This document shows positions 19,283-27,549 of a DNA stretch of 64,000 nt, one piece after another. Position 1 is the first letter of the stretch; each line of letters starts with the position of its first letter. Origin of the DNA: Caballeronia sp. NK8 (lineage in GTDB: Bacteria; Pseudomonadota; Gammaproteobacteria; Burkholderiales; Burkholderiaceae); assembly GCF_018408855.1 (NCBI RefSeq), contig NZ_AP024325.1, positions 1,178,001 to 1,242,000 of the forward strand. The letters are read 5' to 3'. Position numbers and translations under genes: made by a program. The notes under the pieces are model-generated. The model saw only the letters and a program-made list of their open reading frames with translations, had not been told where the DNA came from and did no database searches.

Positions 19283-19595
19283 GATCGTTCTCCTTCGAAT
19301 TGAGCCGCGGCCGGTGCGCCGCGCGGGTGATTCACGCGATTGCAAATGCGTTCTGGCCTGATTTACGGCACGCGCGCGCAAAGGTTTAGCGCCGGCTGGA
19401 ATGAACGACGTTACCGGTACGTTGAAGGAGGATGCGAAAAGCGCGCGCCAGTAAAACCGATCGCGCGTTCGATTCGCAAACGTATGCGCCGGAAGCGCCG
19501 CGATCCGGGCACGGCGGCGCGTGAGAGCGTATCGTTCGATTAGCGCCGCAGAGCGCGCAACGACATCCCCACAGACAGAAAAACGGTCCACGACC
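19283..19595. other. 313-nt non-coding stretch upstream of the HiPIP gene
   Basis: No supported gene, repeat or hairpin was found here. It must contain the HiPIP promoter and that of the divergent 39-residue peptide, but no convincing -35/-10 pair was picked out by eye. Confidence 0.4.
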
Positions 19596-19901
19596 ATGAA
19601 CACGTCACGCCGCAGCTTCATGATTCTCGGCATCGGCATGGGTTCGGCGCTGTGGCTCACGCGAGCCCGCGCCGATCTGCCGCACCTGAGCGAATCCGAT
19701 CCGGCCGCCGTCGCCGTCGGCTACAAGGAGGACGCCGCGAAGATCGACAAGGCGAAATACCCGAACTTCGCGGCGGAGCAGACGTGCGCGAACTGCTCGC
19801 TGTATCAGGGCAAATCGGGCGACGCCTGGGGCGGCTGCACGCTCTTCAGCGGCAAGCTCGTGGCCGGCAAGGGATGGTGCGCGTCCTGGACGAACATGTG
19901 A
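19596..19901 (+). CDS. High-potential iron-sulfur protein (HiPIP)
   Basis: A 101-residue exported electron carrier. The N-terminus has a Tat signal (NTSRRSFMILGIGMG, cleavage after ARA), as expected for a cofactor-loaded protein. Four cluster Cys are present in the HiPIP spacing: CANC near residues 66-69, GGC near 83, and WC near 97. The start at 19596 is fixed by the Tat motif; a longer frame exists without a ribosome site. It would transfer electrons in the periplasm to a cytochrome or reductase. It converges with the DUF4019 gene with 7 nt between the stops. Confidence 0.9.
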   Translation: MNTSRRSFMILGIGMGSALWLTRARADLPHLSESDPAAVAVGYKEDAAKIDKAKYPNFAAEQTCANCSLYQGKSGDAWGGCTLFSGKLVAGKGWCASWTNM

Positions 19902-19908
19902 CGCCGGT

Positions 19909-20412
19909 TCAGCGCACCGAGTACCCGACGAAGCGCCAGACCTTGTCCGAGTCGAGGATGAACGTCACCATCTCGCGCGACGACTGACTGGCCTGACTGA
20001 ACTGGGTATCGAAGAGAATGTTGAGGTACGCGCCCGCAGGCATGTTGCCGGAGCCGTCATAGCGATAGTGCTTGACGCCCATCGGCATACGCATGCCCGG
20101 CGCGCCGAGCGACGCGCGATCGTGCGCAACCTTCTTCATGAAGTCATCGCGCGAAATGATCTGTTTCGCGATAGGCGAGCTCTGATCCCATACCTCGCCT
20201 GCCTTGTTCTGATCGATCAACCTGACGATGGCCAGCGCGACCTGCGCGACATCCTGGTCCTGCTTGTCGAGCGCGGCTTGCTGCTCCTTCGTGAGCGACT
20301 GGCCGGCGCGCTGAACCGGCTGTGGCGCCGGCTGAGCCTGCTGTGCCTGACACGCGATGCCGGTCGATAGCAGCACGAGCGCGGCCAGCGAGAATTTGAT
20401 GTTTGCTTTCAT
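19909..20412 (-). CDS. DUF4019 exported protein
   Basis: A 167-residue protein with an N-terminal signal sequence (KFSLAALVLLSTGIACQAQ), then a Gln/Pro-rich linker and a single globular domain. That domain has the DUF4019 pattern: an early Asp/Trp-containing helix (GEVWDQSSP) and a C-terminal VTFILDSDKVWRFVGYSVR strand pair. The Cys at the end of the signal could be lipidated but the preceding residues fit a lipobox poorly. The function of DUF4019 is unknown. Confidence 0.75.
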   Translation of the reverse strand: MKANIKFSLAALVLLSTGIACQAQQAQPAPQPVQRAGQSLTKEQQAALDKQDQDVAQVALAIVRLIDQNKAGEVWDQSSPIAKQIISRDDFMKKVAHDRASLGAPGMRMPMGVKHYRYDGSGNMPAGAYLNILFDTQFSQASQSSREMVTFILDSDKVWRFVGYSVR

Positions 20413-20611
20413 GTTGCGGACGATGCTCTTTTCTGTTGTGCGGATTGTATCGCCGTGATCGGGATGGATGATAAGAAATACTTAGTTTCGCGAACGTGAA
20501 TGCGCGTTCAGGTGTCGGCTCGAATTCTAATGATGTGCGTCGCGAGCGCGACCCCAATATCCCAAAAATCAGCGTTAGTGCAATTCGCAGAGTCATCCGC
20601 TTTACTTCGCT

Positions 20612-21679
20612 TCAAGCACCTCCTTCGCGCGAAAGCCCGTACAACCCCTGCAACACCGCGGCCCGCGCCTGACCGACGATCATCCCGCGCCAGACATCGT
20701 CATCGATATAGAACGCGGCGCGAATCTGCCTGCGAATGTCCGCCTTCAATTCATCCGGCGCGTCCGCGTGATGACGCACCCACACGTCCGCTCGCAACTT
20801 GTCGAGCATGTCGGTGAGCGGCACGGTGCCGTATTCGATCGCGATCGATGCAATCGCGGCATGCGCGCACGTCTGCCGCAACGTATCGAGCAAGGGTCCG
20901 GCGACATCCGCCGCGATCGACGTCCCGTCCGACGGGCTCGTCACGTCCGCGCCCCACCAGCGACGCGCACGCGTCACATCGCCGACGCAGATCTTCGCGC
21001 CGAAGCCGCTCGGGCCGAGCCCCGTATGGAAGTCGATCCAGCCGATCGCCACGCAAGTTTCGCCATACTCCGCGAGCAGAGCGCGCATCGTGCGCGTGCT
21101 CCACGCGGTCTGCGCGCCGCCGTAGAACATGCCTTGCGGATGCGAGTATTGCCCCGTCGTCACCGCTTGCTGATACGCCCATTGGCCGCGCGTGTCGATA
21201 TACGCACGAATCGCCGCGACGTTCGCCTCGTCAGGCGGCCAGTGCGCGGGAATCAGCAGATCGTGCAGTTCCGCATAGCCCGCGTTCTGCGGCAATGGCC
21301 CGCTGAAATCCACGCTGTTCCGATTCAGATCGACATTGCCTTCGGTCGTGCGGCTCAGATACGAAAAGCCATACGGATTGATCGCGTGGACGAGCAGCAT
21401 CGCGACGCCGAGTTTCTCCATGAGCGCGTGCAACGCATCGTCGCGCATCAAGGCGATCTGCGCGCCCGAGCCGCAAAAGCCCTCGACGCCATGCGTCGCG
21501 GACGTCAGTACGAGCAGGCGCTTCGCATCGGCGGGACCGATACGCACGACATCGGTTGCGAGCGTCTCGCCTTCCAGACCCGCGATGCCTTCGAGCACGC
21601 GCGTATCGACCGCGAGTTCATGTTCGGCGGCGGTATCGAGAAAACGCTGACGCGCCTCGCGGTAGGTCGATGAAAACAT
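20612..21679 (-). CDS. DUF2817 family M14-like metallopeptidase
   Basis: A 355-residue protein of the DUF2817 family, related to zinc carboxypeptidases (M14) and aspartoacylases. The putative metal site is visible: the His-x-x-Glu of TSATHGVEGFCGS near residue 63, and the third ligand in GWIDFHTGLGPSG near 215. INPYGF and DLNRNSVDF complete the substrate cleft. GAGGAGGCGAC precedes the ATG. It follows the M20 amidohydrolase by 9 nt, so the two may act on the same N-acyl or peptide substrate. Confidence 0.85.
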   Translation of the reverse strand: MFSSTYREARQRFLDTAAEHELAVDTRVLEGIAGLEGETLATDVVRIGPADAKRLLVLTSATHGVEGFCGSGAQIALMRDDALHALMEKLGVAMLLVHAINPYGFSYLSRTTEGNVDLNRNSVDFSGPLPQNAGYAELHDLLIPAHWPPDEANVAAIRAYIDTRGQWAYQQAVTTGQYSHPQGMFYGGAQTAWSTRTMRALLAEYGETCVAIGWIDFHTGLGPSGFGAKICVGDVTRARRWWGADVTSPSDGTSIAADVAGPLLDTLRQTCAHAAIASIAIEYGTVPLTDMLDKLRADVWVRHHADAPDELKADIRRQIRAAFYIDDDVWRGMIVGQARAAVLQGLYGLSREGGA

Positions 21680-21688
21680 GTCGCCTCC

Positions 21689-22882
21689 TCAAGCGCGCGC
21701 GAGAAATTTTTCGACGAGCCGTACCCAATACGTCGAGCCGAGCGTGAGCACGTCATCGTTGAAGTCGTAGCTGCTGTTGTGCAGCGTGCACGGTCCGAGC
21801 CCATGACCCTGCTCGCGATGCGCGCCGACTCCATTGCCGATGTACCCATAACAACCGGGCCGCTCCAGCAGCATGAACGAGAAGTCCTCCGCGCCCATCG
21901 TCGGATCGATGTTGGTGTTGACACGCGCAGCGCCAGCCACGTCGCGCATCACGCCCAGCGCGAAATGCGTTTCCGCTTCCGTGTTCACCGTCGGCGGATA
22001 GTTGCGTATGAAGCTCACCTCGGCCTTGCACCGATACGCCGCCGCCGTCGCCGCAACGATTTCCTTCATGCGCGTCTCGATCAGATCGAGCACGTCGACG
22101 GAAAACGTACGCACGGTGCCCGCGAGCGTCGCGGTGGTCGGGATCGCGTTGACCGCGTGGCCCGCCTGCATCCGCGTGATCGAGAGCACGGCCGCGTCGA
22201 TGGGCCGCTTGTTGCGCGTCACGATGCTCTGCAAACCCGTGCCGATCTGCAGCGCGGTGAACACGGGATCGACGCCGTCGTGCGGAATCGCGGCATGCGA
22301 GCCCACGCCTTCGATGCGAATCTCGAACTCGTTGCTCGATGCCTGCGTCGCCCCGGCGCGCGCGCCGAATTCGCCCGCCGCCATGCCCGGCCAGTTGTGC
22401 AGCGCGAACACTGCATCGACGGGAAAGCGCTCGAAAAGACCGTCGTCGATCATCGCCTTCGCGCCGCCGCCGCCTTCCTCGGCAGGCTGAAAGATGAACA
22501 CCACCGTGCCGTCGAAATCGCGGTGCTTCGCGAGATATTGCGCGGCGCCGAGGAGCATCGCGGTGTGGCCGTCGTGGCCGCACGCGTGCATCTTGTTCTC
22601 GTGACGCGACGCATGCGCGAAGGTGTTCGATTCGGGGATGGGCAGCGCGTCCATATCGGCGCGCAGGCCGATCGCGCGCTTGCCCGTGCCCTTCTTCAAG
22701 ACACCGACGACGCCCGTCTTGCCGAGACCGCGCGTCACTTCGATATCCCAGTTCTCGAGCTTTTGCGCGACCAGCTCCGCCGTGCGCGCTTCTTCGTAAC
22801 AGAGTTCAGGATGCGCGTGGATATCGCGGCGAATGGCCTGAATCTCGTCGCGCGACTGGGCGATCTCGGGAATGATCGACAT
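21689..22882 (-). CDS. M20-family amidohydrolase (hippurate hydrolase/aminoacylase-like)
   Basis: A 397-residue M20D peptidase that would release an amino acid from an N-acyl conjugate. Metal-site segments: MHACGHDGHTAMLLG near residue 105 and QPAEEGGGGAKAM near 138, with SHAAIPHDGVDP in the dimerisation domain and GAEDFSFML near 360. GAGGAAAGC precedes the ATG at 22882; the longer frame continues into the LysR gene in another reading frame and is rejected. It lies between the LysR gene and the DUF2817 peptidase in the same direction. Confidence 0.9.
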   Translation of the reverse strand: MSIIPEIAQSRDEIQAIRRDIHAHPELCYEEARTAELVAQKLENWDIEVTRGLGKTGVVGVLKKGTGKRAIGLRADMDALPIPESNTFAHASRHENKMHACGHDGHTAMLLGAAQYLAKHRDFDGTVVFIFQPAEEGGGGAKAMIDDGLFERFPVDAVFALHNWPGMAAGEFGARAGATQASSNEFEIRIEGVGSHAAIPHDGVDPVFTALQIGTGLQSIVTRNKRPIDAAVLSITRMQAGHAVNAIPTTATLAGTVRTFSVDVLDLIETRMKEIVAATAAAYRCKAEVSFIRNYPPTVNTEAETHFALGVMRDVAGAARVNTNIDPTMGAEDFSFMLLERPGCYGYIGNGVGAHREQGHGLGPCTLHNSSYDFNDDVLTLGSTYWVRLVEKFLARA

Positions 22883-22977
22883 GCTTTCCTCGTGTGTGAT
22901 TGAGTGACCGAAGCATTGTCGATGGCGGGAAATAACAGCGAAAGCTGATATTTCTTGTCCGTGACTTAAGGAAAGCT

Positions 22978-23874
22978 TTAGCTTTCCTGCTTCGGCAGCG
23001 CCCCACGCGAACGCAAGCGAATGCGCTCCTGCACGACGCTCATCACCGCGTGACGGTCGTGGATCTTGCGCTCCAGCATGCCGACGACGCGGCGCGGCGT
23101 GTTCTTCGCGAGCGGCAGCACGCGCAATGCGGGATCGCTCGCCCACGAGCCATATTCGAGCAGCGGCACGACGGACACGCCCGCATCCTGGCGCACCAGT
23201 TCGACGATCACTTCCAGCGAATTCAGTTCGAGAAACTCGTTCACCGCGAGACGGTTGTGCTTGAGCGCGCGATCGATCAGCGCACCGGTGCGCTGCGCGC
23301 GATCGAAACGCAGAAACGGCCGGCTCGCGAGCATCTCGGCGGGGCTCGCGGGCGCGCTGGCCGGCGATCCGATCGCGACGAGCGGCTCCGAATAAAGCGG
23401 CGTCCAGTTGAGGCTCGCGGGCGTCTTGCCGGCCATCTCCACGATCACGGCGGCATCGATCTCGCCCGCCTCCACTTGCGGCGCGAGCGCGAGCGCCTTG
23501 CCGGTGAAAAGCCGCACATCGAGCCGTGGATACTGACCTTTCAATTCGGTGACGACGGACGCGAGCGCGCCCATCGCCGAATCGACCGCGCCGATAGAGA
23601 CCGAGCCGGCGATCTCGTCGTCGAGTCCGGTGAGACGCATGCTGTCGTACAGCGCGACGATGCGCTCCGCCTGCGGCAAGACCTGCTTGCCGATGCTCGT
23701 CAGCCGGTTGGTGCGGCCGACGCGATCGAAGAGCGGCCGTTTCAGATCGTCTTCGAGCGACTGCATCTGCATGCTCACCGCCGCCTGCGTGAGCGCGACT
23801 TTCTCGGCGGCCGCCGCAAACGAGCCGTATCGCGCGACGGCGATGAAAGTGCGCAAAAAGCGAATGTTGCTCAT
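22978..23874 (-). CDS. LysR-family transcriptional regulator
   Basis: A 298-residue LysR protein. The N-terminal HTH reads FLRTFIAVARYGSFAAAAE, then LTQAAVSMQMQSLED. An effector-binding domain follows, including VAIGSPASAPAS. It is divergent from the metabolite:H+ symporter (194 nt between starts) and precedes the M20/DUF2817 genes by 95 nt. It is likely to govern uptake and hydrolysis of one compound, perhaps an N-acylated amino acid; the inducer is unknown. Confidence 0.9.
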   Translation of the reverse strand: MSNIRFLRTFIAVARYGSFAAAAEKVALTQAAVSMQMQSLEDDLKRPLFDRVGRTNRLTSIGKQVLPQAERIVALYDSMRLTGLDDEIAGSVSIGAVDSAMGALASVVTELKGQYPRLDVRLFTGKALALAPQVEAGEIDAAVIVEMAGKTPASLNWTPLYSEPLVAIGSPASAPASPAEMLASRPFLRFDRAQRTGALIDRALKHNRLAVNEFLELNSLEVIVELVRQDAGVSVVPLLEYGSWASDPALRVLPLAKNTPRRVVGMLERKIHDRHAVMSVVQERIRLRSRGALPKQES

Positions 23875-24068
23875 CGAGCCTAGGGGACAACCCCGATCGT
23901 TTGATCAGGTTTGCTTGAGTGTCAGTTCAGAAATTCTATATTTTCTTATTTCAACTCGGCGTAATGTTTGCGTGTTGCAGCGGCTCGCGCGCTCAGCCCG
24001 GCGAGCCGACAAAAAATAGCGGATGTCGTCGCACCTGATCAATCGCCCCACGCCACGGAGTGCATTCG

Positions 24069-25385
24069 ATGAGCACCGTACTACCCGCAGCCCACGCGGC
24101 CGAACAGAATGCCGCGATCAACATGTCTGGCCGACGAGCCATCGTCGTATCGACCATCGGCAACGCGCTCGAATGGTTCGACTTCATGGTCTACGGCTTC
24201 TTCGCCGTCATCATCGCCAAGCTGTACTTCCCCGCAACGAATCCCACTATCTCACTGCTCGCGACCTGGGCCACCTTCGGTGTCGGCTTTCTGACGCGCC
24301 CGCTCGGCGGCATTGTGCTCGGCGCGGTCGCGGATCGCGTCGGGCGCAAGTCGGCGCTCACGCTGACCATCTCGTTGATGGCGGTCGGCATCGCGATCAT
24401 CGCGTTCGCGCCGACCTATGCCGCGATCGGCGTCGCCGCGCCGTTGCTGATGCTGCTCGGGCGTCTGATCCAGGGCTTCTCGGCGGGCGGCGAAGTAGGC
24501 TGCGCGACGGCGTTTCTCGTCGAATACGCGCCCGCCAACAAGCGCGGCTACTTCGGCAGCTTCCAGATGGTCGCGCAGGCCGCGGCGAGTCTCGCGGGTT
24601 CGTTCTTCGGCGCGGTGCTCACGCGCACGCTGAGCCCCGAGCATCTGAATAGCTGGGGCTGGCGCATTCCGTTCGTGATCGGTCTGCTGATCGTGCCGGT
24701 CGGCCTGTATCTGCGCTCGAAGCTCGACGAATCGCCCGTGTTCGTCGACAAGGCGCAGAAGAACGAACTGACCACGCGCCCGATCCGCGACACCGCCACG
24801 AAGCACTGGATGCCCGTGCTCGCGGGCTTCGGCCTGACGGTGTTCGGCACCATCGGCACGTACATCTTCCTGCTGTATCTGCCGACGCACGCAACGCGCG
24901 TGCTGCACATGGCGCTCACCGACGGCCTCATCAGCTCGACGATCGGCGCGCTCGTGTATCTGGTGTGCTGCCCGATCTTCGGCCGCCTGTCGGACCGCAT
25001 CGGCCGCAAGAAGCTGATGGGGACCGCGCTCGCGCTGTCGCTGGTCACGGCGTATCCGATCTTCGCGGTGCTCACCGCGCATCCCAGTCTGCCGATGCTG
25101 ATCGTCTGTCAGGCGCTGCTGATGACATATCTCGGCATCTTTCAGGGCTGCTACCCCGCGTTCATCTCCGAACTGCTGCCTTCGAGCGTGCGCTCGACGG
25201 GCATCTCGGTGAGCTACAACGTCGCGGTGATGATCTTCGGCGGCTTTGCGCCGGCCATCGTGCAATGGCTCACGATGACCACGGGCGATCCGCTCTCGAT
25301 CTGCTATTACGTGATCTTCGGCAGCGCGGTCGCGCTTCTGACGCTCCTCCCGCTGCGCGACCGTTATAGCGAAGCGCTGCGGTAA
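24069..25385 (+). CDS. MFS transporter, metabolite:H+ symporter (MHS) family
   Basis: A 438-residue 12-TM carrier. GNALEWFDFMVYGF near residue 40 is the hallmark of the MHS family (citrate, alpha-ketoglutarate, shikimate and proline/betaine carriers). The loop-2 motif AVADRVGRKSAL near 92 and QGFSAGGEVG near 140 confirm it. The start at 24069 is chosen for its GGAG spacing, not the ATG 9 nt upstream. It is divergent from the LysR/M20/DUF2817 group, and probably imports a carboxylate or acyl-amino acid. Confidence 0.9.
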   Translation: MSTVLPAAHAAEQNAAINMSGRRAIVVSTIGNALEWFDFMVYGFFAVIIAKLYFPATNPTISLLATWATFGVGFLTRPLGGIVLGAVADRVGRKSALTLTISLMAVGIAIIAFAPTYAAIGVAAPLLMLLGRLIQGFSAGGEVGCATAFLVEYAPANKRGYFGSFQMVAQAAASLAGSFFGAVLTRTLSPEHLNSWGWRIPFVIGLLIVPVGLYLRSKLDESPVFVDKAQKNELTTRPIRDTATKHWMPVLAGFGLTVFGTIGTYIFLLYLPTHATRVLHMALTDGLISSTIGALVYLVCCPIFGRLSDRIGRKKLMGTALALSLVTAYPIFAVLTAHPSLPMLIVCQALLMTYLGIFQGCYPAFISELLPSSVRSTGISVSYNVAVMIFGGFAPAIVQWLTMTTGDPLSICYYVIFGSAVALLTLLPLRDRYSEALR

Positions 25386-25517
25386 GAGTGCTGCATCGGA
25401 TCCGGAAAGGAAGGAGAATGGGCCGGCCCGCACGGAACGCATGGACAGTCGGCGCGCTTAAGTCTGATTTAAGAAAGCGCGCCTAGTCTGAAGGCTGACC
25501 GATCCACCCCTCCTTCC

Positions 25518-25541
25518 GGCCGCGCAAGCGGCCATTTTTTT
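25518..25541 (+). terminator. Intrinsic terminator-like hairpin
   Basis: A 6-bp all-GC stem (GGCCGC, loop GCAA, GCGGCC) is followed by ATTTTTTT, a typical Rho-independent signal. It lies 130 nt after the symporter and only 12 nt before the ATG of a 35-residue ORF, so attenuation of that ORF is an alternative. Confidence 0.6.
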
Positions 25542-25552
25542 GGAACGACACG

Positions 25553-25660
25553 ATGCAGATGATCCTGCGCCTGATCCTGATCCTCGTGGCCCTCGTCGCC
25601 TTCACGACGGTCGGCGTGTTCCTGCTTTCCTTGTTCGCGCGCGCCGTGCTCACGCACTGA
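25553..25660 (+). CDS. 35-residue hydrophobic peptide (putative)
   Basis: A short ORF encodes MQMILRLILILVALVAFTTV plus 15 further residues, essentially one membrane helix with a short basic end (FARAVLTH). The ribosome site is weak (GGAACGACACG) and a terminator hairpin sits just upstream, so expression is uncertain. No family is recognised. It could be a small membrane protein or chance. Confidence 0.35.
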   Translation: MQMILRLILILVALVAFTTVGVFLLSLFARAVLTH

Positions 25661-25950
25661 AGCACCCCGACGCCCCGGCGGGCATGCTTCGTGCGCCCGC
25701 TGCATCGCCGCCGCCCGCGCCAGCTTTCGATCGAGAAAGTTTCGCGGCGGATGCCTATACTGGCTGAGTGTCGTCTTTCGCCGCATTGCCGGCGTTCGAA
25801 GGTCCTGCGCGCGCCCGCGCAGACCCTTTCCCGCCGCTCTTCCCCGCGCCATCGGCGCCCGACACTTCGCCGCATCTTCGCCTCTCTCACGTTCTGCCGC
25901 TTTGCCGCATCAGTGCAGCAGCGTGCTGCACTATTCAAGGAGATTGCTCG

Positions 25951-26514
25951 ATGCCACAACGTCACATCCCCCAATCGAAAACCACGCACGCCGATACCCC
26001 CAACAAGACGCTTGCACCGACGCTCGCGCAGGCTGACGCGACCGTCACCTTCACGATGACCGTCAATGGCCGCAGCGAGACGCTTTCGCTCGATCCGCGC
26101 ACGACGCTATTAGATGCATTGCGCGAGCATCTTCATCTCACCGGCACGAAGAAAGGCTGCGATCACGGCCAATGCGGCGCATGCACCGTTCATGTGAACG
26201 GCCGCCGCGTGAACTCGTGTCTCTGTTTCGCGGCGGCCTGCGACGGCGACACCATCGCGACGATAGAAAGCATCGGCGAAGTCGAAGCGATGCATCCGCT
26301 GCAGGCCGCGTTCGTCGAATGCGACGGCTATCAGTGCGGCTACTGCACGGCCGGCCAGTTGATGTCGGCGGTGGCGCTGCTCGATGAACCCATCGGACCG
26401 AGCGACGACGACGTGCGCGAAGCGATGAGCGGCAACCTGTGCCGTTGCGGCGCCTATCAGAACATCGTCGCGGCGATCCAGTCGGTGCGCGCGACCAAGC
26501 CAACGGCAAAATAA
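25951..26514 (+). CDS. PaoA-type [2Fe-2S] subunit of a molybdenum hydroxylase
   Basis: A 187-residue electron-transfer subunit of a xanthine-oxidase-family aldehyde or purine dehydrogenase. Two [2Fe-2S] sites are complete: CDHGQCGACTVHV with a later Cys in VNSCLCF (near 68-92), and GYQCGYCTAGQ with LCRCGAY near 130-168. The Thr/Pro-rich first ~40 residues resemble the exported-type leader of PaoA/YagT, though no clean Tat RR motif is seen. AAGGAGATTGCTCG precedes the ATG. It is the first gene of a three-gene operon with FAD and Mo subunits. Confidence 0.9.
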   Translation: MPQRHIPQSKTTHADTPNKTLAPTLAQADATVTFTMTVNGRSETLSLDPRTTLLDALREHLHLTGTKKGCDHGQCGACTVHVNGRRVNSCLCFAAACDGDTIATIESIGEVEAMHPLQAAFVECDGYQCGYCTAGQLMSAVALLDEPIGPSDDDVREAMSGNLCRCGAYQNIVAAIQSVRATKPTAK

Positions 26515-26524
26515 GGAGCGCGAC

Positions 26525-27529
26525 ATGGACATGTTTCAGCTCTCCCGCGCGCGCGACATGCGCGACGCGATCACTGCCGGCGCGCTCGCGCACACCGCGC
26601 AGCAAGGCGCGGAAGTGCGCTTTCTCGCGGGTGGCACGACACTGCTCGATCTGATGAAGCTCAACGTCGAGCGGCCGATGCGCGTGGTCGACATCAGCCG
26701 TCTGCCGCTCGACAAGATCGAGGCCACGAACGACGGCGGCGTGCGCATCGGCGCGACTTCGCGCAACTCGGACCTCGCGCATCATCCGCTGATCCGCGAT
26801 CGTTATGCGGTGTTGTCGCAGGCGGTGCTCGCGGGCGCGTCCGTGCAGTTGCGCAACATGGCGACGACCGGCGGCAATATCCTGCAACGCACCCGTTGCG
26901 TGTATTTCCGCGATACGACATCGCCGTGCAACAAGCGCGAGCCGGGCAGCGGCTGCTCGGCGATTCAGGGCTTCAATCGCATGATGGCGATTCTCGGCAC
27001 GAGCGAATCGTGCATCGCGAGCAACCCGTCGGACATGTGCGTCGCGCTGCAGGCGCTCGAAGCGACGGTTCACATCGAAGGCACGGGCGGCAAGCGCGCG
27101 GTTCCGATCGACGAATTCTTCCTGCTGCCGGGCACGACGCCCGATCGCGAGAACGTGCTCGATGCGGGCGATCTCATTACGCACGTGACCCTGCCGCCGA
27201 TGGTCGAAGGCGCGCGCTCGTTCTATCTGAAGCTGCGCGATCGCGCGTCGTATGAGTTCGCGCTGGCGTCGGCGGGCGTCGTGATCGGCGTGAAGGATGG
27301 GCGCATCGCGCACGCGCGCGTGGGTCTGGGCGGCGTCGGCACGAAGCCGTGGCGATCGCGCGAGGCGGAACAGGAACTGCTGAACGCCGCGCCCGATGAC
27401 GCCACGTTCAAGCGCGCCGCCGATGCCGCGCTCGCCGATGCGAAGCCGCAAAGCGAGAACGGCTTCAAGGTCGAGCTGTCCACGCGCTGCATCGTGCATG
27501 CGCTGAAGATGGCCACATCCGCATCCTGA
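26525..27529 (+). CDS. PaoB-type FAD-binding subunit with extra [4Fe-4S] site
   Basis: A 334-residue FAD subunit (CO-dehydrogenase flavoprotein family). FAD contacts: FLAGGTTLLDLMK near residue 36 and ATTGGNILQRTRC near 118. The insertion RCVYFRD..SPCNKREPGSGC supplies the Cys cluster that binds an extra [4Fe-4S] centre in PaoB/YagS. This places the enzyme in the PaoABC (periplasmic aldehyde oxidoreductase-like) branch rather than among plain xanthine dehydrogenases. AAGGAGCGAC precedes the start, 10 nt after the first subunit. Confidence 0.9.
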   Translation: MDMFQLSRARDMRDAITAGALAHTAQQGAEVRFLAGGTTLLDLMKLNVERPMRVVDISRLPLDKIEATNDGGVRIGATSRNSDLAHHPLIRDRYAVLSQAVLAGASVQLRNMATTGGNILQRTRCVYFRDTTSPCNKREPGSGCSAIQGFNRMMAILGTSESCIASNPSDMCVALQALEATVHIEGTGGKRAVPIDEFFLLPGTTPDRENVLDAGDLITHVTLPPMVEGARSFYLKLRDRASYEFALASAGVVIGVKDGRIAHARVGLGGVGTKPWRSREAEQELLNAAPDDATFKRAADAALADAKPQSENGFKVELSTRCIVHALKMATSAS

Positions 27530-27549
27530 ACCCGACCGAGGAACCGAAC

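Noticed and set aside
22883..23890. M20 gene extended upstream as one long frame across the LysR gene
   Set aside because: The upstream part is the LysR gene in another frame; GAGGAAAGC before the ATG at 22882 and the family N-terminus fix the start.
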